A DNA stretch of 64,000 bases, from NCBI RefSeq assembly GCF_042432825.1, contig NZ_JBHLWN010000121.1, positions 1 through 64,000 on the forward strand, given 5' to 3'. Below, in pieces: positions 25,251-33,836 of the stretch (position 1 is its first letter; the number at the start of each line of letters is the position of its first letter). Made by a program: the position numbers and the translations under genes. Below the pieces are notes generated by a model, which did not search any database, was not told the origin of the DNA, and worked only from the letters and a program-made list of their open reading frames with translations. The DNA comes from Gordoniibacillus chartarius. Its GTDB lineage: Bacteria > Bacillota > Bacilli > Paenibacillales > NBRC-103111.

Positions 25251-25704
25251 CCTGAGCGGGCCGGCGGCGGCGGAGCTCCTTCACAGGAAGGGCTGGATCG
25301 AGCTTCCGGCGCAGGGGACGAGCATGTTTCCGCTCATTTGCGAAGGGGATATTTGCCGCTTTGCTGCATGCGGGCCCGGGGAGCTTGAGCGCGGCGATGT
25401 CGTGCTGTATAGCTCCGCTTCCGGCCGGCTTGTGGCGCATCGCTTGCTGCGAGTTGAGAGCGGCAGGCTTCTGCTGGTGTGCAAAGGCGACACCAATCTG
25501 GGCTGCGATGAACCGGTCGCGCCGGAGCAGCTTCTGGGCAAGCTGGTTCGGATCAACAAGCGCAGGCTTAGGCTTCTTGCGGACGGCACGGCAGTGCGAT
25601 GGTGGGGGCTTACGGTCATGGCTGTCCCGCAGCTGTCCTGGCTGTTAAGAAAGGCGGCTCATTCCAAGCTTGGGCGAGGCCGATGGGGGCGTGCAGGATC
25701 GTGA
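25234..25704 (+). CDS. S26 signal-peptidase-like protease
   Basis: A 156-residue protein with the S26 pattern: QGTSMFPLICEGD with nucleophile Ser30, then RGDVVLYSSASGRLVAHRLL with His69, and CKGDTN. The use of His rather than Lys places it with the SipW/ER-type Ser-His enzymes. It has a single hydrophobic stretch near the C-terminus (GLTVMAVPQLSWLL). Being between PqqD and the exporter, it may cut the leader of the 59-residue peptide, a role played by B2 in the lasso cluster. The ATG at 25234 lacks a good ribosome site, so translation is probably coupled. Confidence 0.8.
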   Translation: MYRTNDLSGPAAAELLHRKGWIELPAQGTSMFPLICEGDICRFAACGPGELERGDVVLYSSASGRLVAHRLLRVESGRLLLVCKGDTNLGCDEPVAPEQLLGKLVRINKRRLRLLADGTAVRWWGLTVMAVPQLSWLLRKAAHSKLGRGRWGRAGS

Positions 25705-27557
25705 TTACAGACAGCCGAAAGCTGAAATTTCTATCGGCCGTTCGCCGATATGTGCTGCCTGCCGACGCAGGCCGCGCGTTCTCGATGCTGGCGCCCTATA
25801 TGCTGCGGAATTGGAAGCCGTACGGGTGCTTGTTCTTCTTCTTGTGGATCGATATCGGGCTGACGTTAGGATTTGCTTGGTTCTATGGAGCGATGACGGA
25901 TGCGGCGATCCTCGCCGACATGACTCGGGTTAGACAGCAGGCCGCAGTCGGTGTCGGACTGCTGGCGGCCAGTCTGCTGACGACGTACGGACAGATGTAC
26001 TTGGAGGCGGTCGCGCTGGGTCGCGTCAAGTATGAACTGCAAACCGATGTATACCGGCACGTGCTGCTGCTGCCGGCGCTGAGGCGCATGCAGTATGCAG
26101 CGGGTGACCTGCTCTCCCGGTTGACGAACGATCTTCACGGCATCGAAGGGATGGTCGGACGGAGCTTTCTGGAGCTGCTGAAGCTGCCGCTGATCTATCT
26201 TGCGGTGTTCGTTTATTTATGCCAGCTCCACTGGCAGCTCGCCCTGCTCGGTATAGCGGCCGCACCGGCAGCGCTGGCGCTCGGGGCCGTATTCGGCTTC
26301 CTGCTTCGGCGCAACAGCCGCTTGGCCAGCGAATGGCAAGGCCGCATAAGCGTCCACCTGAACGAGTCGCTGCACGGCTGGGCGATCATTCGCTCCTTCT
26401 CACTCGAACGGCGGATGCTGCGTATTTGGTCCGAGCAAACCGGGCGGCTCTTCAAGCTGGAGCTGGCCTCTTCGAAGCTGCGCGGAACATTCGCAGCCGG
26501 CGGAGACGCCGTCAGTACGCTCGTTTACCTCGCCTGCCTCGGTATCGGCGCACAGTGGATAGCCGGCGGGCAGCTGACCGTCGGCACGCTGCTGACGTTC
26601 ATTAGTTTAATCAGTCATCTGGTGTCGCCATTAACGGGGCTTGCCGCCCAGTGGGCGGGGTTTCAAAGATCGGTGGCGGCGGTCGAGCGGCTCCGGCACA
26701 TTGTTCTCGAGCCAAAGGAACCGATAGAGCTGCAGGAGCCACTTGGACCACAGGGGACGCCAAGGCCCTCGAAGATGCAGGATGGCTTCCGTCTAACGGA
26801 AGAAACGGCGGATCATCCGTCATGCGGCCCTGCGGCACTGGACGCGGAGCGGCTGAGCTTCAGCTATGACGGGCAGCAGTACGTTTTTGAAAACTTTGAT
26901 TTGCACGTGCCCGCGGGAACGACCTTGGCGATCGTCGGAAGAAGCGGCGCCGGGAAGACAACCTTAATGAACCTGTTGCAAGGCTTATATGCGCCGGAAG
27001 CGGGAACGGTTCGTTTGAACGGCCGGCCGCTGGCGGCCTACGCTCCGACGGAGCTGAGATGCTGCTTCGCTTACGTTCCGCAGGATACGTTCCTGTTTGG
27101 CGGTACGGTGAAGGACAATTTGCTGCTGGCGCGTCCGGACGCATCGGAGGAAGAGCTGCAGGCGGCTGCCGAAGCGGCGAATTTGCATGATGTGATTAAG
27201 GCTTTGCCGGACGGGTACGACACCGAGATCGGGGAAGGCGGCGTCAAATTGTCCGGAGGCCAGCGGCAGCGGCTGGCGATCGCGCGAGCGATGCTGAAGA
27301 ATGCGCCGATTCTGCTGCTGGACGAGGCGACTTCGGCGCTGGACCCGCAGACGGAGCGGGAGCTGAAGGAAGCGATGCAGCGGCTCATGAGCGGCAGGAC
27401 GACCATCTTGATCGCGCACCGCCTCTCTACCGTGCAATCGGCCGATCGGATTATCGTGCTGGAGCACGGACGAATCGTACAGGATGGGCGGCACGAGGAG
27501 CTCATCGCTGTGGAGGGGCCGTACCGGCAGCTGCACGGAACATTACTTCACAGCTAG
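25701..27557 (+). CDS. ABC exporter (fused TM and ATPase), peptide export candidate
   Basis: A 618-residue half-transporter. Six TM segments fill residues 30-320. A poorly conserved linker (about 335-375) precedes the ATPase: Walker A GRSGAGKTT with Lys419, Q-loop YVPQDTF, signature LSGGQRQRLAIARAML, Walker B ILLLDEATSALD, H-loop IAHRLST. No C39 peptidase domain is present, so leader removal must be done by another enzyme. The GTG at 25701 overlaps the peptidase stop by 4 bases; ATG at 25683 is an alternative. It probably exports the product of the 59-residue precursor. Confidence 0.88.
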   Translation: MITDSRKLKFLSAVRRYVLPADAGRAFSMLAPYMLRNWKPYGCLFFFLWIDIGLTLGFAWFYGAMTDAAILADMTRVRQQAAVGVGLLAASLLTTYGQMYLEAVALGRVKYELQTDVYRHVLLLPALRRMQYAAGDLLSRLTNDLHGIEGMVGRSFLELLKLPLIYLAVFVYLCQLHWQLALLGIAAAPAALALGAVFGFLLRRNSRLASEWQGRISVHLNESLHGWAIIRSFSLERRMLRIWSEQTGRLFKLELASSKLRGTFAAGGDAVSTLVYLACLGIGAQWIAGGQLTVGTLLTFISLISHLVSPLTGLAAQWAGFQRSVAAVERLRHIVLEPKEPIELQEPLGPQGTPRPSKMQDGFRLTEETADHPSCGPAALDAERLSFSYDGQQYVFENFDLHVPAGTTLAIVGRSGAGKTTLMNLLQGLYAPEAGTVRLNGRPLAAYAPTELRCCFAYVPQDTFLFGGTVKDNLLLARPDASEEELQAAAEAANLHDVIKALPDGYDTEIGEGGVKLSGGQRQRLAIARAMLKNAPILLLDEATSALDPQTERELKEAMQRLMSGRTTILIAHRLSTVQSADRIIVLEHGRIVQDGRHEELIAVEGPYRQLHGTLLHS

Positions 27558-27574
27558 ATAAGGAGGGACCGGCG

Positions 27575-28570
27575 GTGTCGGCGACGTACATCCAACAATT
27601 ATACGGTATCGACCGGTCGGCGCCGCTGCCGGCGGAAGAAGCGTTCTATCGCGGTGCCCTCATGGAAATCGAAGCGCACGCAGTGGCCTCCCAGCTGTAT
27701 TGGCTGCTGAAGCAGGAAGGAAAGCTGGAGAAGACGCCGGGCTTTTTCCGGCGGGGGTTGAAAGAGCGGTTCAACGCCGGCCTGTATTTGAACCTGTTCG
27801 TAAAGAGCGAGCAGGAAGCGATTCTGGCTAAGCTGGAAGCGGCGGGGGTGGAGGTCATTCCGCTCAAGGGGGTGAACTTCGCCCAGTCGTATTTCGGCCA
27901 CATAGGGGCCCGCGCCACGACGGATATCGACCTCCTTGTTCAGCCGCAGGATCGCGGGAAGGCGGCGGCGTGCGTGCGGGAATTAGGGTTTAATGTCGAG
28001 GAAGCACGAGCGGACGGCCATTTTCACTGGAGCTTTAGCAAGCCGCTGCCGCATTCCCCGATCCCTCTGACCGTTGAGCTGCATTGGGATTTGCTGCGTC
28101 CGGGAAGCTCCTCGCTCCCGCTGGAGCCGTTCTGGGAGGAGGCGCGCTGTATGCCGGGATACCGCCATGTGAAGGAGCTGTCCCCGTACCATACGTTCTA
28201 TATGATCTGTTTGCACGGATGGCGGCATAGTATGGATTCGATGAAGTACGTTTTGGATATCGCGCGGATGGTGGCGGTGCTCGGGGACGATCTGGATTGC
28301 GGAAGGCTGCTGGACGAAGCGAAGCGGCATCAGACGTTCCGGCGTATGGCGTGGACCCTCGGCGCCGTGTATCGGATATTCCCTTGCCTTGTCGGCATCA
28401 AGCCGTTTCCATTCGGAAACAAGCTCTGTTTCATTGGAGCCTCTGCTGCGCCGGCGTGCCCGAACGATCGTGCGGTCAGACGAGCCTGGAACCAGGCCTA
28501 TGCTCAAATATTTCTTTATGACTCCATCTGGCACAGCGTAAAGGCTATATGGGCCTGGACATTTCGCTGA
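27575..28570 (+). CDS. Nucleotidyltransferase family protein (PF14907-like)
   Basis: A 331-residue protein of the uncharacterised nucleotidyltransferase group often found in lasso-type clusters. GVNFAQSYFGHIGARATTDI leads to the metal-binding pair Asp117/Asp119 (TTDIDLLV). HWDLLRP and a later ICLHGWRHSM are also typical. AAGGAGGG lies 8 bases before the GTG start. It closes the first peptide operon; no terminator follows. A paralogue sits at 32634-33836. It may transfer a nucleotide to the peptide or its phosphate; this has not been shown for the family to my knowledge. Confidence 0.82.
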   Translation: MSATYIQQLYGIDRSAPLPAEEAFYRGALMEIEAHAVASQLYWLLKQEGKLEKTPGFFRRGLKERFNAGLYLNLFVKSEQEAILAKLEAAGVEVIPLKGVNFAQSYFGHIGARATTDIDLLVQPQDRGKAAACVRELGFNVEEARADGHFHWSFSKPLPHSPIPLTVELHWDLLRPGSSSLPLEPFWEEARCMPGYRHVKELSPYHTFYMICLHGWRHSMDSMKYVLDIARMVAVLGDDLDCGRLLDEAKRHQTFRRMAWTLGAVYRIFPCLVGIKPFPFGNKLCFIGASAAPACPNDRAVRRAWNQAYAQIFLYDSIWHSVKAIWAWTFR

Positions 28571-28589
28571 AGTCCGCAAATGGGGGACA

Positions 28590-28618
28590 TTGACAGCAGT
28601 AACACATCATGATATCCT
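28590..28618 (+). promoter_or_regulatory. Promoter of the lasso peptide operon
   Basis: TTGACA at 28590-28595 and TATCCT at 28613-28618 are 17 bases apart, just after the preceding nucleotidyltransferase gene. Transcription would start near 28625, right on the SinR-like sites. Confidence 0.65.
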
Positions 28619-28626
28619 GAAAACAT

Positions 28627-28673
28627 GTTCTTGATAACGAACGAATGGATGTAAATTGTTCTGTATAAGCAAC
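28627..28673. promoter_or_regulatory. Two SinR-like palindromes before the lasso cyclase
   Basis: GTTCTTGATAACGAAC at 28627-28642 and GTTCTGTATAAGCAAC at 28658-28673 both fit GTTCTnnATAAnnAAC. They are 31 bases apart, directly downstream of the promoter -10 box and upstream of the cyclase start at 28719. Each has one or two departures from the GTTCTYT rule, so they are weaker than the other sites. Confidence 0.55.
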
Positions 28674-28718
28674 AAGTCATATGTAGACAACAAGCGTGCG
28701 AAGTCGGGAGGGCAGCCT

Positions 28719-30671
28719 GTGAGTGCCATAGCGGGAATATATTGTGAAGCCGAAGAGGCGGAACCAATCAGTCGACAGGGCGGCACTCTCATGCAAGCCC
28801 TTCGGGCGTATCCCGCTGACGACTCACGCTGCTGGCAGCAGGGGCCCGTCTTCCTAGGTTGTCACGCCCAATGGATCACTCCGGAATCGGTGTTAAGCCT
28901 GCTGCCTTACTATGATGCAGAGAAGCGTCTCGCGATAACGGCAGACGCCATCCTGGATAATCGTCGCGAGCTGTTCGAGAAGCTAAACGTCGGGCAAGAA
29001 CTGCGTGCTGCGATGAGCGACAGCGAGCTCATTCTTCTTGCTTATGTGAAATGGGGGGAGGATGCCCCCAAGCATTTTGCAGGGGATTTCGCTTTTATGA
29101 TTTGGGACGAGAGTCGGCGCAGGCTGTTCGGGGCGCGCGATTTTTCGGGAGGACGGACCTTGTACTATTCGCGCTCAGGCAGCAGGTTCGCCTTCTGTAC
29201 CATCATGGAGCCGCTGCTGCGGCTTCCCGGCGTGAATAGGCAAATCAATGATCAATGGATGGCCGAGTACTTGGCTATTACCGGCATGATTGACGTCGTA
29301 TCCGCTTCGTCGACCATATATCAGGCCGTGGAACAGGTTCCGCCCGCTCATTGTATTTCGGTAACAGCAAGCCGAATCGAGCTCGCCAGATATGTAACCG
29401 TCACACCGGGTGAGCCCCTTCGACTAAAGCGCGACGAGGAATATGTTGAAGCCTTTCGCGACGTGTTCCGTGAGGCTGTCGCTTCCCGGCTTCGAACACG
29501 GAAGGGTGTCGCCGCACAGCTTAGCGGAGGATTGGATTCCGGGGCAGTCGTCAGCTTTGCAGCGAGGGAGCTGAAGGCGGAAGGGAAGCCGCTGCATACG
29601 TTCAGCTACGTGCCGGTACAAGATTTCGTCGACTTTACCTCCAGGCACTATATGGCGGATGAAAGCCCCTATATTGAGGCTACGGCCCGGTATGTAGGCG
29701 GAGGGGTTAAAGCAGAGTATTGCGACTTCGCAGGGAAGGATTCCTTCTCCGAGATCGGCGAGCTGCTGCCGATTATGGAGATGCCGTACAAGTTTTTTGA
29801 GAATTCCTTCTGGCTGAAGGGGATGTTCGAGAAAGCGAGTGAAGCGGGCGCGGGCATCCTGCTGAACGGCGGTAGAGGCAATCTATCGATTTCATGGGGA
29901 CCGGCCTATGATTATTATGCAGTCTTACTGCGTAAGTTTAGATGGCTGAAGCTGGCGCGCGAGCTGCATCAATTCAGCCTGCGTACAGGGGGAAGCCGGC
30001 TGAGGAGCCTTCCGGATGTTGCTGAAATCGCCTATCCCTCCTTTGCCCGTATGCGGAGCGCCCGGCCATCGTTCGCTTCTCCCTCCATCGTCAGTCCCCG
30101 GTTAGCCCGAAAGACCGGCGTATATGAAAAGCTTCGCCATTACGGAATCGATGAAAGCGGATGGCTTGGCGAGCAGGACGCTTACAAGCAGCGCCGTCAG
30201 CATTTTGAGGAGCTGTTTTACTGGAATGCGAGCAATACGCTGGCTTGTAAATTGTCTCTGCCATACGGCGTCTGGAAGCGCGATCCGACGAACGACCTGC
30301 GCGTGATTCGCTTCTGTCTGTCCGTGCCGGAAGACCAGTATGTGATGGACGGAATGGACCGGGCGCTCGTTCGCAGGGCGACGGAGTCGTATTTGCCCGA
30401 TACCGTTAGACTGAATCAGCGGGTTCAAGGCATACAGGGAGCGGACTGGGTGCATCGGATGCTGCCGCGATGGACCGGCTTCCTGAATGAAGTGCAGGAG
30501 CTGACGGCGGACGAAAGGGCACTGCAATACCTTAACGGCCCTCTGATCCAAGAAACGGCGGCCAAAGTGATGCGAGACGGCCCGCGTCCGGACCGGTCGA
30601 ACGATTTGAATTACCGAATGCTGATGCGCAGTGTCATCGTATATCGGTTTCTGAAGACAAGGGAAAGTTAG
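28719..30671 (+). CDS. Lasso peptide macrolactam cyclase (asparagine-synthase-like, C protein)
   Basis: A 650-residue AsnB homologue. The N-terminal glutaminase-like domain begins (V)SAIAGIYC; the Cys2 nucleophile of true asparagine synthetases is replaced by Ser, as expected for lasso cyclases. The synthetase half has the PP-loop SGGLDS (residues 269-274) that adenylates the acceptor side chain before ring closure. LLNGGRGNLSISWG is the lasso-type variant of the second substrate loop. GGGAGGG supports the GTG at 28719. The precursor gene follows by 17 bases. Confidence 0.92.
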   Translation: MSAIAGIYCEAEEAEPISRQGGTLMQALRAYPADDSRCWQQGPVFLGCHAQWITPESVLSLLPYYDAEKRLAITADAILDNRRELFEKLNVGQELRAAMSDSELILLAYVKWGEDAPKHFAGDFAFMIWDESRRRLFGARDFSGGRTLYYSRSGSRFAFCTIMEPLLRLPGVNRQINDQWMAEYLAITGMIDVVSASSTIYQAVEQVPPAHCISVTASRIELARYVTVTPGEPLRLKRDEEYVEAFRDVFREAVASRLRTRKGVAAQLSGGLDSGAVVSFAARELKAEGKPLHTFSYVPVQDFVDFTSRHYMADESPYIEATARYVGGGVKAEYCDFAGKDSFSEIGELLPIMEMPYKFFENSFWLKGMFEKASEAGAGILLNGGRGNLSISWGPAYDYYAVLLRKFRWLKLARELHQFSLRTGGSRLRSLPDVAEIAYPSFARMRSARPSFASPSIVSPRLARKTGVYEKLRHYGIDESGWLGEQDAYKQRRQHFEELFYWNASNTLACKLSLPYGVWKRDPTNDLRVIRFCLSVPEDQYVMDGMDRALVRRATESYLPDTVRLNQRVQGIQGADWVHRMLPRWTGFLNEVQELTADERALQYLNGPLIQETAAKVMRDGPRPDRSNDLNYRMLMRSVIVYRFLKTRES

Positions 30672-30688
30672 GGAGGAGGTGAACATAC

Positions 30689-30832
30689 ATGACAGAAAAG
30701 AAGGAATGGAAGCAGCCGGTTCTGGAAGTGCTGTCGGTACAAATGACAGAAGCTTCCACAACTGACGGCCCTTTCAACGATGAAGCTTACGTGCCGGGTG
30801 TTCGTAACAAAAATCCTCGTTTTACGAGCTAA
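30689..30832 (+). CDS. Lasso peptide precursor, paeninodin-like leader
   Basis: A 47-residue precursor starting ATG 30689 behind GGAGGAGGTG. The leader KKEWKQPVLEVLSVQMT matches the YxxPxLxxx-type leader of Bacillales lasso peptides. The C-terminal part is ASTTDGPFNDEAYVPG then VRNKNPRFTS. The core ends in Ser, the residue phosphorylated in paeninodin, and a matching kinase lies downstream. The ring is not obvious: cleavage after Glu21 (Thr at -2) would place Asn, not Asp, at position 9; cleavage after Ala22 gives Ser1-Asp9; cleavage after Thr25 gives Asp1-Glu7 with Thr at -2. Shorter than 50 residues, so easily missed. Confidence 0.9.
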   Translation: MTEKKEWKQPVLEVLSVQMTEASTTDGPFNDEAYVPGVRNKNPRFTS

Positions 30833-30848
30833 ACGTCAAGTATGCGCA

Positions 30849-30898
30849 TGAGAGGTCCCTATAAACAACGCCTTCTGTTGGGGGGCCTCTCATTTTGG
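30849..30898 (+). terminator. Terminator/attenuator after the lasso precursor
   Basis: TGAGAGG then TCCC (30849-30859) pair with GGGGG and CCTCTCA (30882-30892) across a loop of about 22 bases, followed by TTTTGG. It separates precursor from processing genes, exactly as in the neighbouring peptide operon. Confidence 0.7.
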
Positions 30899-30925
30899 TT
30901 AGGCGAAACGATGGAGTGACCGAAC

Positions 30926-31876
30926 ATGACCTCGAGTCCAATGAACATATACAGCTACTATGCTTTTGGTTTACGCATTCATAGTGAGATGGAATTGCCT
31001 GAACTGCCGGCACTTCCGTTTGGAGACGGCAGCGCCGATGCGGAGATTAAGCTGGCTCCCCATACCGCATACACCGCTGAACTGGACAATAACCCGTATG
31101 AACATATGGTGAAGAACGGCCAAGTTCTTTTCTATGTTCCGGATCATGCATATTTTTCTATTGAAGCCGGACGGACCATAGCCATCACGCCGCTGGCCGG
31201 AGCCGACATCCGGCTGGTCCGGCTCTATGTGCTGGGCTCCTGCATGGGAGCGCTCCTTCTGCAGAGACGCCTGCTCCCGCTTCACGGCAGTGCCGTCGAG
31301 ATCGACGGCAAAGCTTATGCCGTTGTCGGAGATTCCGGTGCGGGCAAATCGACGCTGGCATCGGTGTTTATCCATAACGGGTACCGCCTCATTAGCGATG
31401 ATATCATCGCGGTGAGCATCTCCCAGGAAGAGAAGGTACCGATCGCCATTCCGTCCTATCCCCAGCAGAAGCTGTGGCAGGAGAGCCTCGAGCATCTCGG
31501 AGTTGCGGAACGCCCCTATGAACCGATCTTCGGCAGGGAAACGAAATATTCGGTTCCGGTGGCGACGAGCTTTCGGGAGGACCCGCTTCCGCTTGCCGGA
31601 ATCTTCATCCTGGAGAAGGCGGAGGGGATGGACGGCGCAGCGCCGGTCATTCGTCCGCTCGGCAAATTGGAACGGATACAAACGCTATTTACGCATACGT
31701 ACCGGCAGTTTTTAGTACCGCGCATGGACCTGCAGGAGTGGCACTTCACGACTTCGGTCCAGCTTCTCCGGCACTGCACCATGCACAGCCTCAAGCGTGC
31801 GGCGACGGGCTTCAGCGCCCACCGGCTGCAACAAATGATTGTAGATACGATCTCAGGAGGAACAATTCATGAGTAA
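30926..31876 (+). CDS. HPr-kinase-like lasso peptide kinase (PadeK-like)
   Basis: A 316-residue protein with the HPr kinase-like core: LPLHGSAVEIDGKAYAVV, P-loop GDSGAGKST (residues 135-143) and YRLISDDIIAV. The family member PadeK phosphorylates the C-terminal Ser side chain of the paeninodin precursor, and the precursor here also ends in Ser, so the same reaction is likely. GGAGTG lies before the ATG. It overlaps the B1 gene by 8 bases. Confidence 0.86.
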   Translation: MTSSPMNIYSYYAFGLRIHSEMELPELPALPFGDGSADAEIKLAPHTAYTAELDNNPYEHMVKNGQVLFYVPDHAYFSIEAGRTIAITPLAGADIRLVRLYVLGSCMGALLLQRRLLPLHGSAVEIDGKAYAVVGDSGAGKSTLASVFIHNGYRLISDDIIAVSISQEEKVPIAIPSYPQQKLWQESLEHLGVAERPYEPIFGRETKYSVPVATSFREDPLPLAGIFILEKAEGMDGAAPVIRPLGKLERIQTLFTHTYRQFLVPRMDLQEWHFTTSVQLLRHCTMHSLKRAATGFSAHRLQQMIVDTISGGTIHE

Positions 31877-32162
31877 CACGATAACCATCACCTTGCAGGA
31901 TACAGTGCGCCAGAGCGGTGGTACGGTCGTTAGCGATATGGATGGCGAGAAGGTCATGTTAAGCATCGAGAACGGAAAATATTACAATTTGGGTGACATC
32001 GGCGGGGATATTTGGGCGCTTATGGAGCAGTCCGCAACGGTTCGGAGCATGCTCGACACCCTATTGGACAAGTATAATGTGGATCCTGCGGAATGCGAGG
32101 CTCATCTGCTTGCATTCCTCCGCCAGCTGCTGCAGGAAGGGCTTATTCGCGTGGGAGAGTAG
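31869..32162 (+). CDS. Lasso leader-binding protein B1 (PqqD fold)
   Basis: A 97-residue PqqD-like protein: MDGEKVMLSIENGKYYNLGD then IGGDIWALMEQ. In split lasso systems B1 binds the precursor leader and hands it to the B2 protease. AGGAGGA sits inside the end of the kinase gene, and B2 starts one base after its stop, so the three are translated together. Confidence 0.93.
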   Translation: MSNTITITLQDTVRQSGGTVVSDMDGEKVMLSIENGKYYNLGDIGGDIWALMEQSATVRSMLDTLLDKYNVDPAECEAHLLAFLRQLLQEGLIRVGE

Positions 32163-32163
32163 T

Positions 32164-32619
32164 ATGCTTAGAAAGCTCAAGGCACTGCGTTCGATGAATG
32201 CGAAGCTGATGGCCGGATATGCGGAAGCGTTCATCCACCTCGGCTGGGCACGGCTTCAGCTGGCCATTACGCCGTTTGCCAAGCTGGCGCCTATGCTTGG
32301 AAGCGGCATGGAGGAAACGGCGGAAGAAGCGAATCCGGAGCACCTTGCCGCGCTGGTCCATGTCAACAACACGATCGAAGCCATGAGCAGGCACACGCCC
32401 TGGGAAAGCAAATGCTTCGTTCAAGCGATTGCCGGCATGAACATGCTGGCTCGCAGACGGATTGATTGTACGCTTTACCTAGGAACGGCAAGAGATGAAA
32501 GAGGCAAAATGATTGCACATGCTTGGCTGCGAAGCGGACCATATTATGTAACGGGAGCAAACGGCGCGGAGAAATTCACGGTGGTAGGGAAGTTTGCCAA
32601 GAGGGTGCGCACCGGCTGA
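32164..32619 (+). CDS. Lasso leader protease B2 (transglutaminase-like)
   Basis: A 151-residue B2 protein. The catalytic Cys84 is in TPWESKCFVQA and His119 in KMIAHAWLRSG, with the family's ARRRIDCTLYLGTA between them. It cuts the leader from the precursor before or with ring closure. The ATG at 32164 has GGGAGAG within the end of B1. An apparent longer reading frame from 31993 is only the overlap with B1 in another frame. Confidence 0.93.
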   Translation: MLRKLKALRSMNAKLMAGYAEAFIHLGWARLQLAITPFAKLAPMLGSGMEETAEEANPEHLAALVHVNNTIEAMSRHTPWESKCFVQAIAGMNMLARRRIDCTLYLGTARDERGKMIAHAWLRSGPYYVTGANGAEKFTVVGKFAKRVRTG

Positions 32620-32633
32620 GGAAGGAGTGTACG

Positions 32634-33836
32634 ATGGATAATCGAGGACGTCTCCGCATGGAGCAGTTCCCTGAGGAATTACGCTTATTGCTGTCCATGA
32701 TCGGTTCTCAGAGCCGAAGTCACTCCGGGGACACGTCAGTGGATTCGTTCAGCCCTATCGATTGGGAACGGTTCCTGGAGCTGGCCGCCCATCATCGAGT
32801 ATTTCCGTTAATCCAAGCCGCAGTCCATTCTTCGGCCGATCTTCCTCTTCCCGAAGATATCAGGTTTCGGCTGCGGCGGCAGAACAGGCAAAATATGTTT
32901 GATATGCTGCACTTGAGCGGCGAAGCGGAGCGGGTCAGCCGGCGGCTTGCCGAAGCGGACATCCGTTGTTTATTCCTGAAGGGGCCCCTTCTGGCGCAGG
33001 ATTTATACGGCGATATTTCGCTTCGCACCTCTTGCGATTTGGACATTCTCGTCCCGTTCGCCGATCTGGAACGAACGGAGCGAGTCTTGCTCGGAATGGG
33101 CTACACGAAGGAGCATACCTTCTCGACAAGATTCAGTGAGTGGAAGTGGAGACGGCATCATCTGAATTTCGTTCATCCGCAGCACGGAGTCGAGATTGAA
33201 GTGCATTGGAGATGCAATCCGGGTCCGTCGCTTGAACCCGGCTTCGAGGAGCTTTGGGCCAGAAGGCGTCCGAGTCCGATCAGGAACGTGTCGGCCTGCT
33301 GGCTCGGCCGCGAGGATTTATTCCTGTTCCTCATCACTCATGGCTCACGTCACGGCTGGTCCAGACTGCGCTGGCTTATCGATGTGGACCGGCTGCTGAA
33401 GCAGCCGCTGAACACGTCAATCCTGCTCCCTCTGCTGGAAAAGTACGGTGTCCTCCATATAGCGGGTCAAGCACTGACGCTGTGCGAATGGCTTCTGGCT
33501 ACTTCCCTTCCTGACGGTCTTAAACCGCTGGCGCTGAAGAGAAGAGCGGTCAGGCATGCGGAGGACGCTATATTTTACATTAAGCAAATGGTCAACCTGC
33601 ATCACGAACCGGTGCCGCTGCCCATTGCCAAGTATCACAAGGGCTACTTGTTCGCGTTAATGGGCTTCCGTCAGAAGCTGCTGTATCTGCTGAATCTTCT
33701 TTATCCTTATCCGATCGATGCCGATACGCTGCCTTTGCCGAAGGCGCTGCATTTCTTGTACTTCCCGTTACGGCCGATGCTGTGGATGTGGAGAACGGCC
33801 AAGAAATATGTTACAGGCAAGGGGATTATAGGATGA
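32634..33836 (+). CDS. Nucleotidyltransferase family protein in the lasso cluster
   Basis: A 400-residue paralogue of the protein at 27575-28570. Metal-binding Asp135/Asp137 lie in RTSCDLDILVPF, after IRCLFLKGPLLAQDLYGDIS, and EVHWRCNP follows. AAGGAGTG supports the ATG at 32634 instead of an upstream in-frame ATG inside B2. Its stop overlaps the ABC exporter start. Proteins of this group accompany many Bacillales lasso clusters that also have the kinase, which suggests further tailoring of the phosphorylated tail (inference). Confidence 0.83.
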   Translation: MDNRGRLRMEQFPEELRLLLSMIGSQSRSHSGDTSVDSFSPIDWERFLELAAHHRVFPLIQAAVHSSADLPLPEDIRFRLRRQNRQNMFDMLHLSGEAERVSRRLAEADIRCLFLKGPLLAQDLYGDISLRTSCDLDILVPFADLERTERVLLGMGYTKEHTFSTRFSEWKWRRHHLNFVHPQHGVEIEVHWRCNPGPSLEPGFEELWARRRPSPIRNVSACWLGREDLFLFLITHGSRHGWSRLRWLIDVDRLLKQPLNTSILLPLLEKYGVLHIAGQALTLCEWLLATSLPDGLKPLALKRRAVRHAEDAIFYIKQMVNLHHEPVPLPIAKYHKGYLFALMGFRQKLLYLLNLLYPYPIDADTLPLPKALHFLYFPLRPMLWMWRTAKKYVTGKGIIG

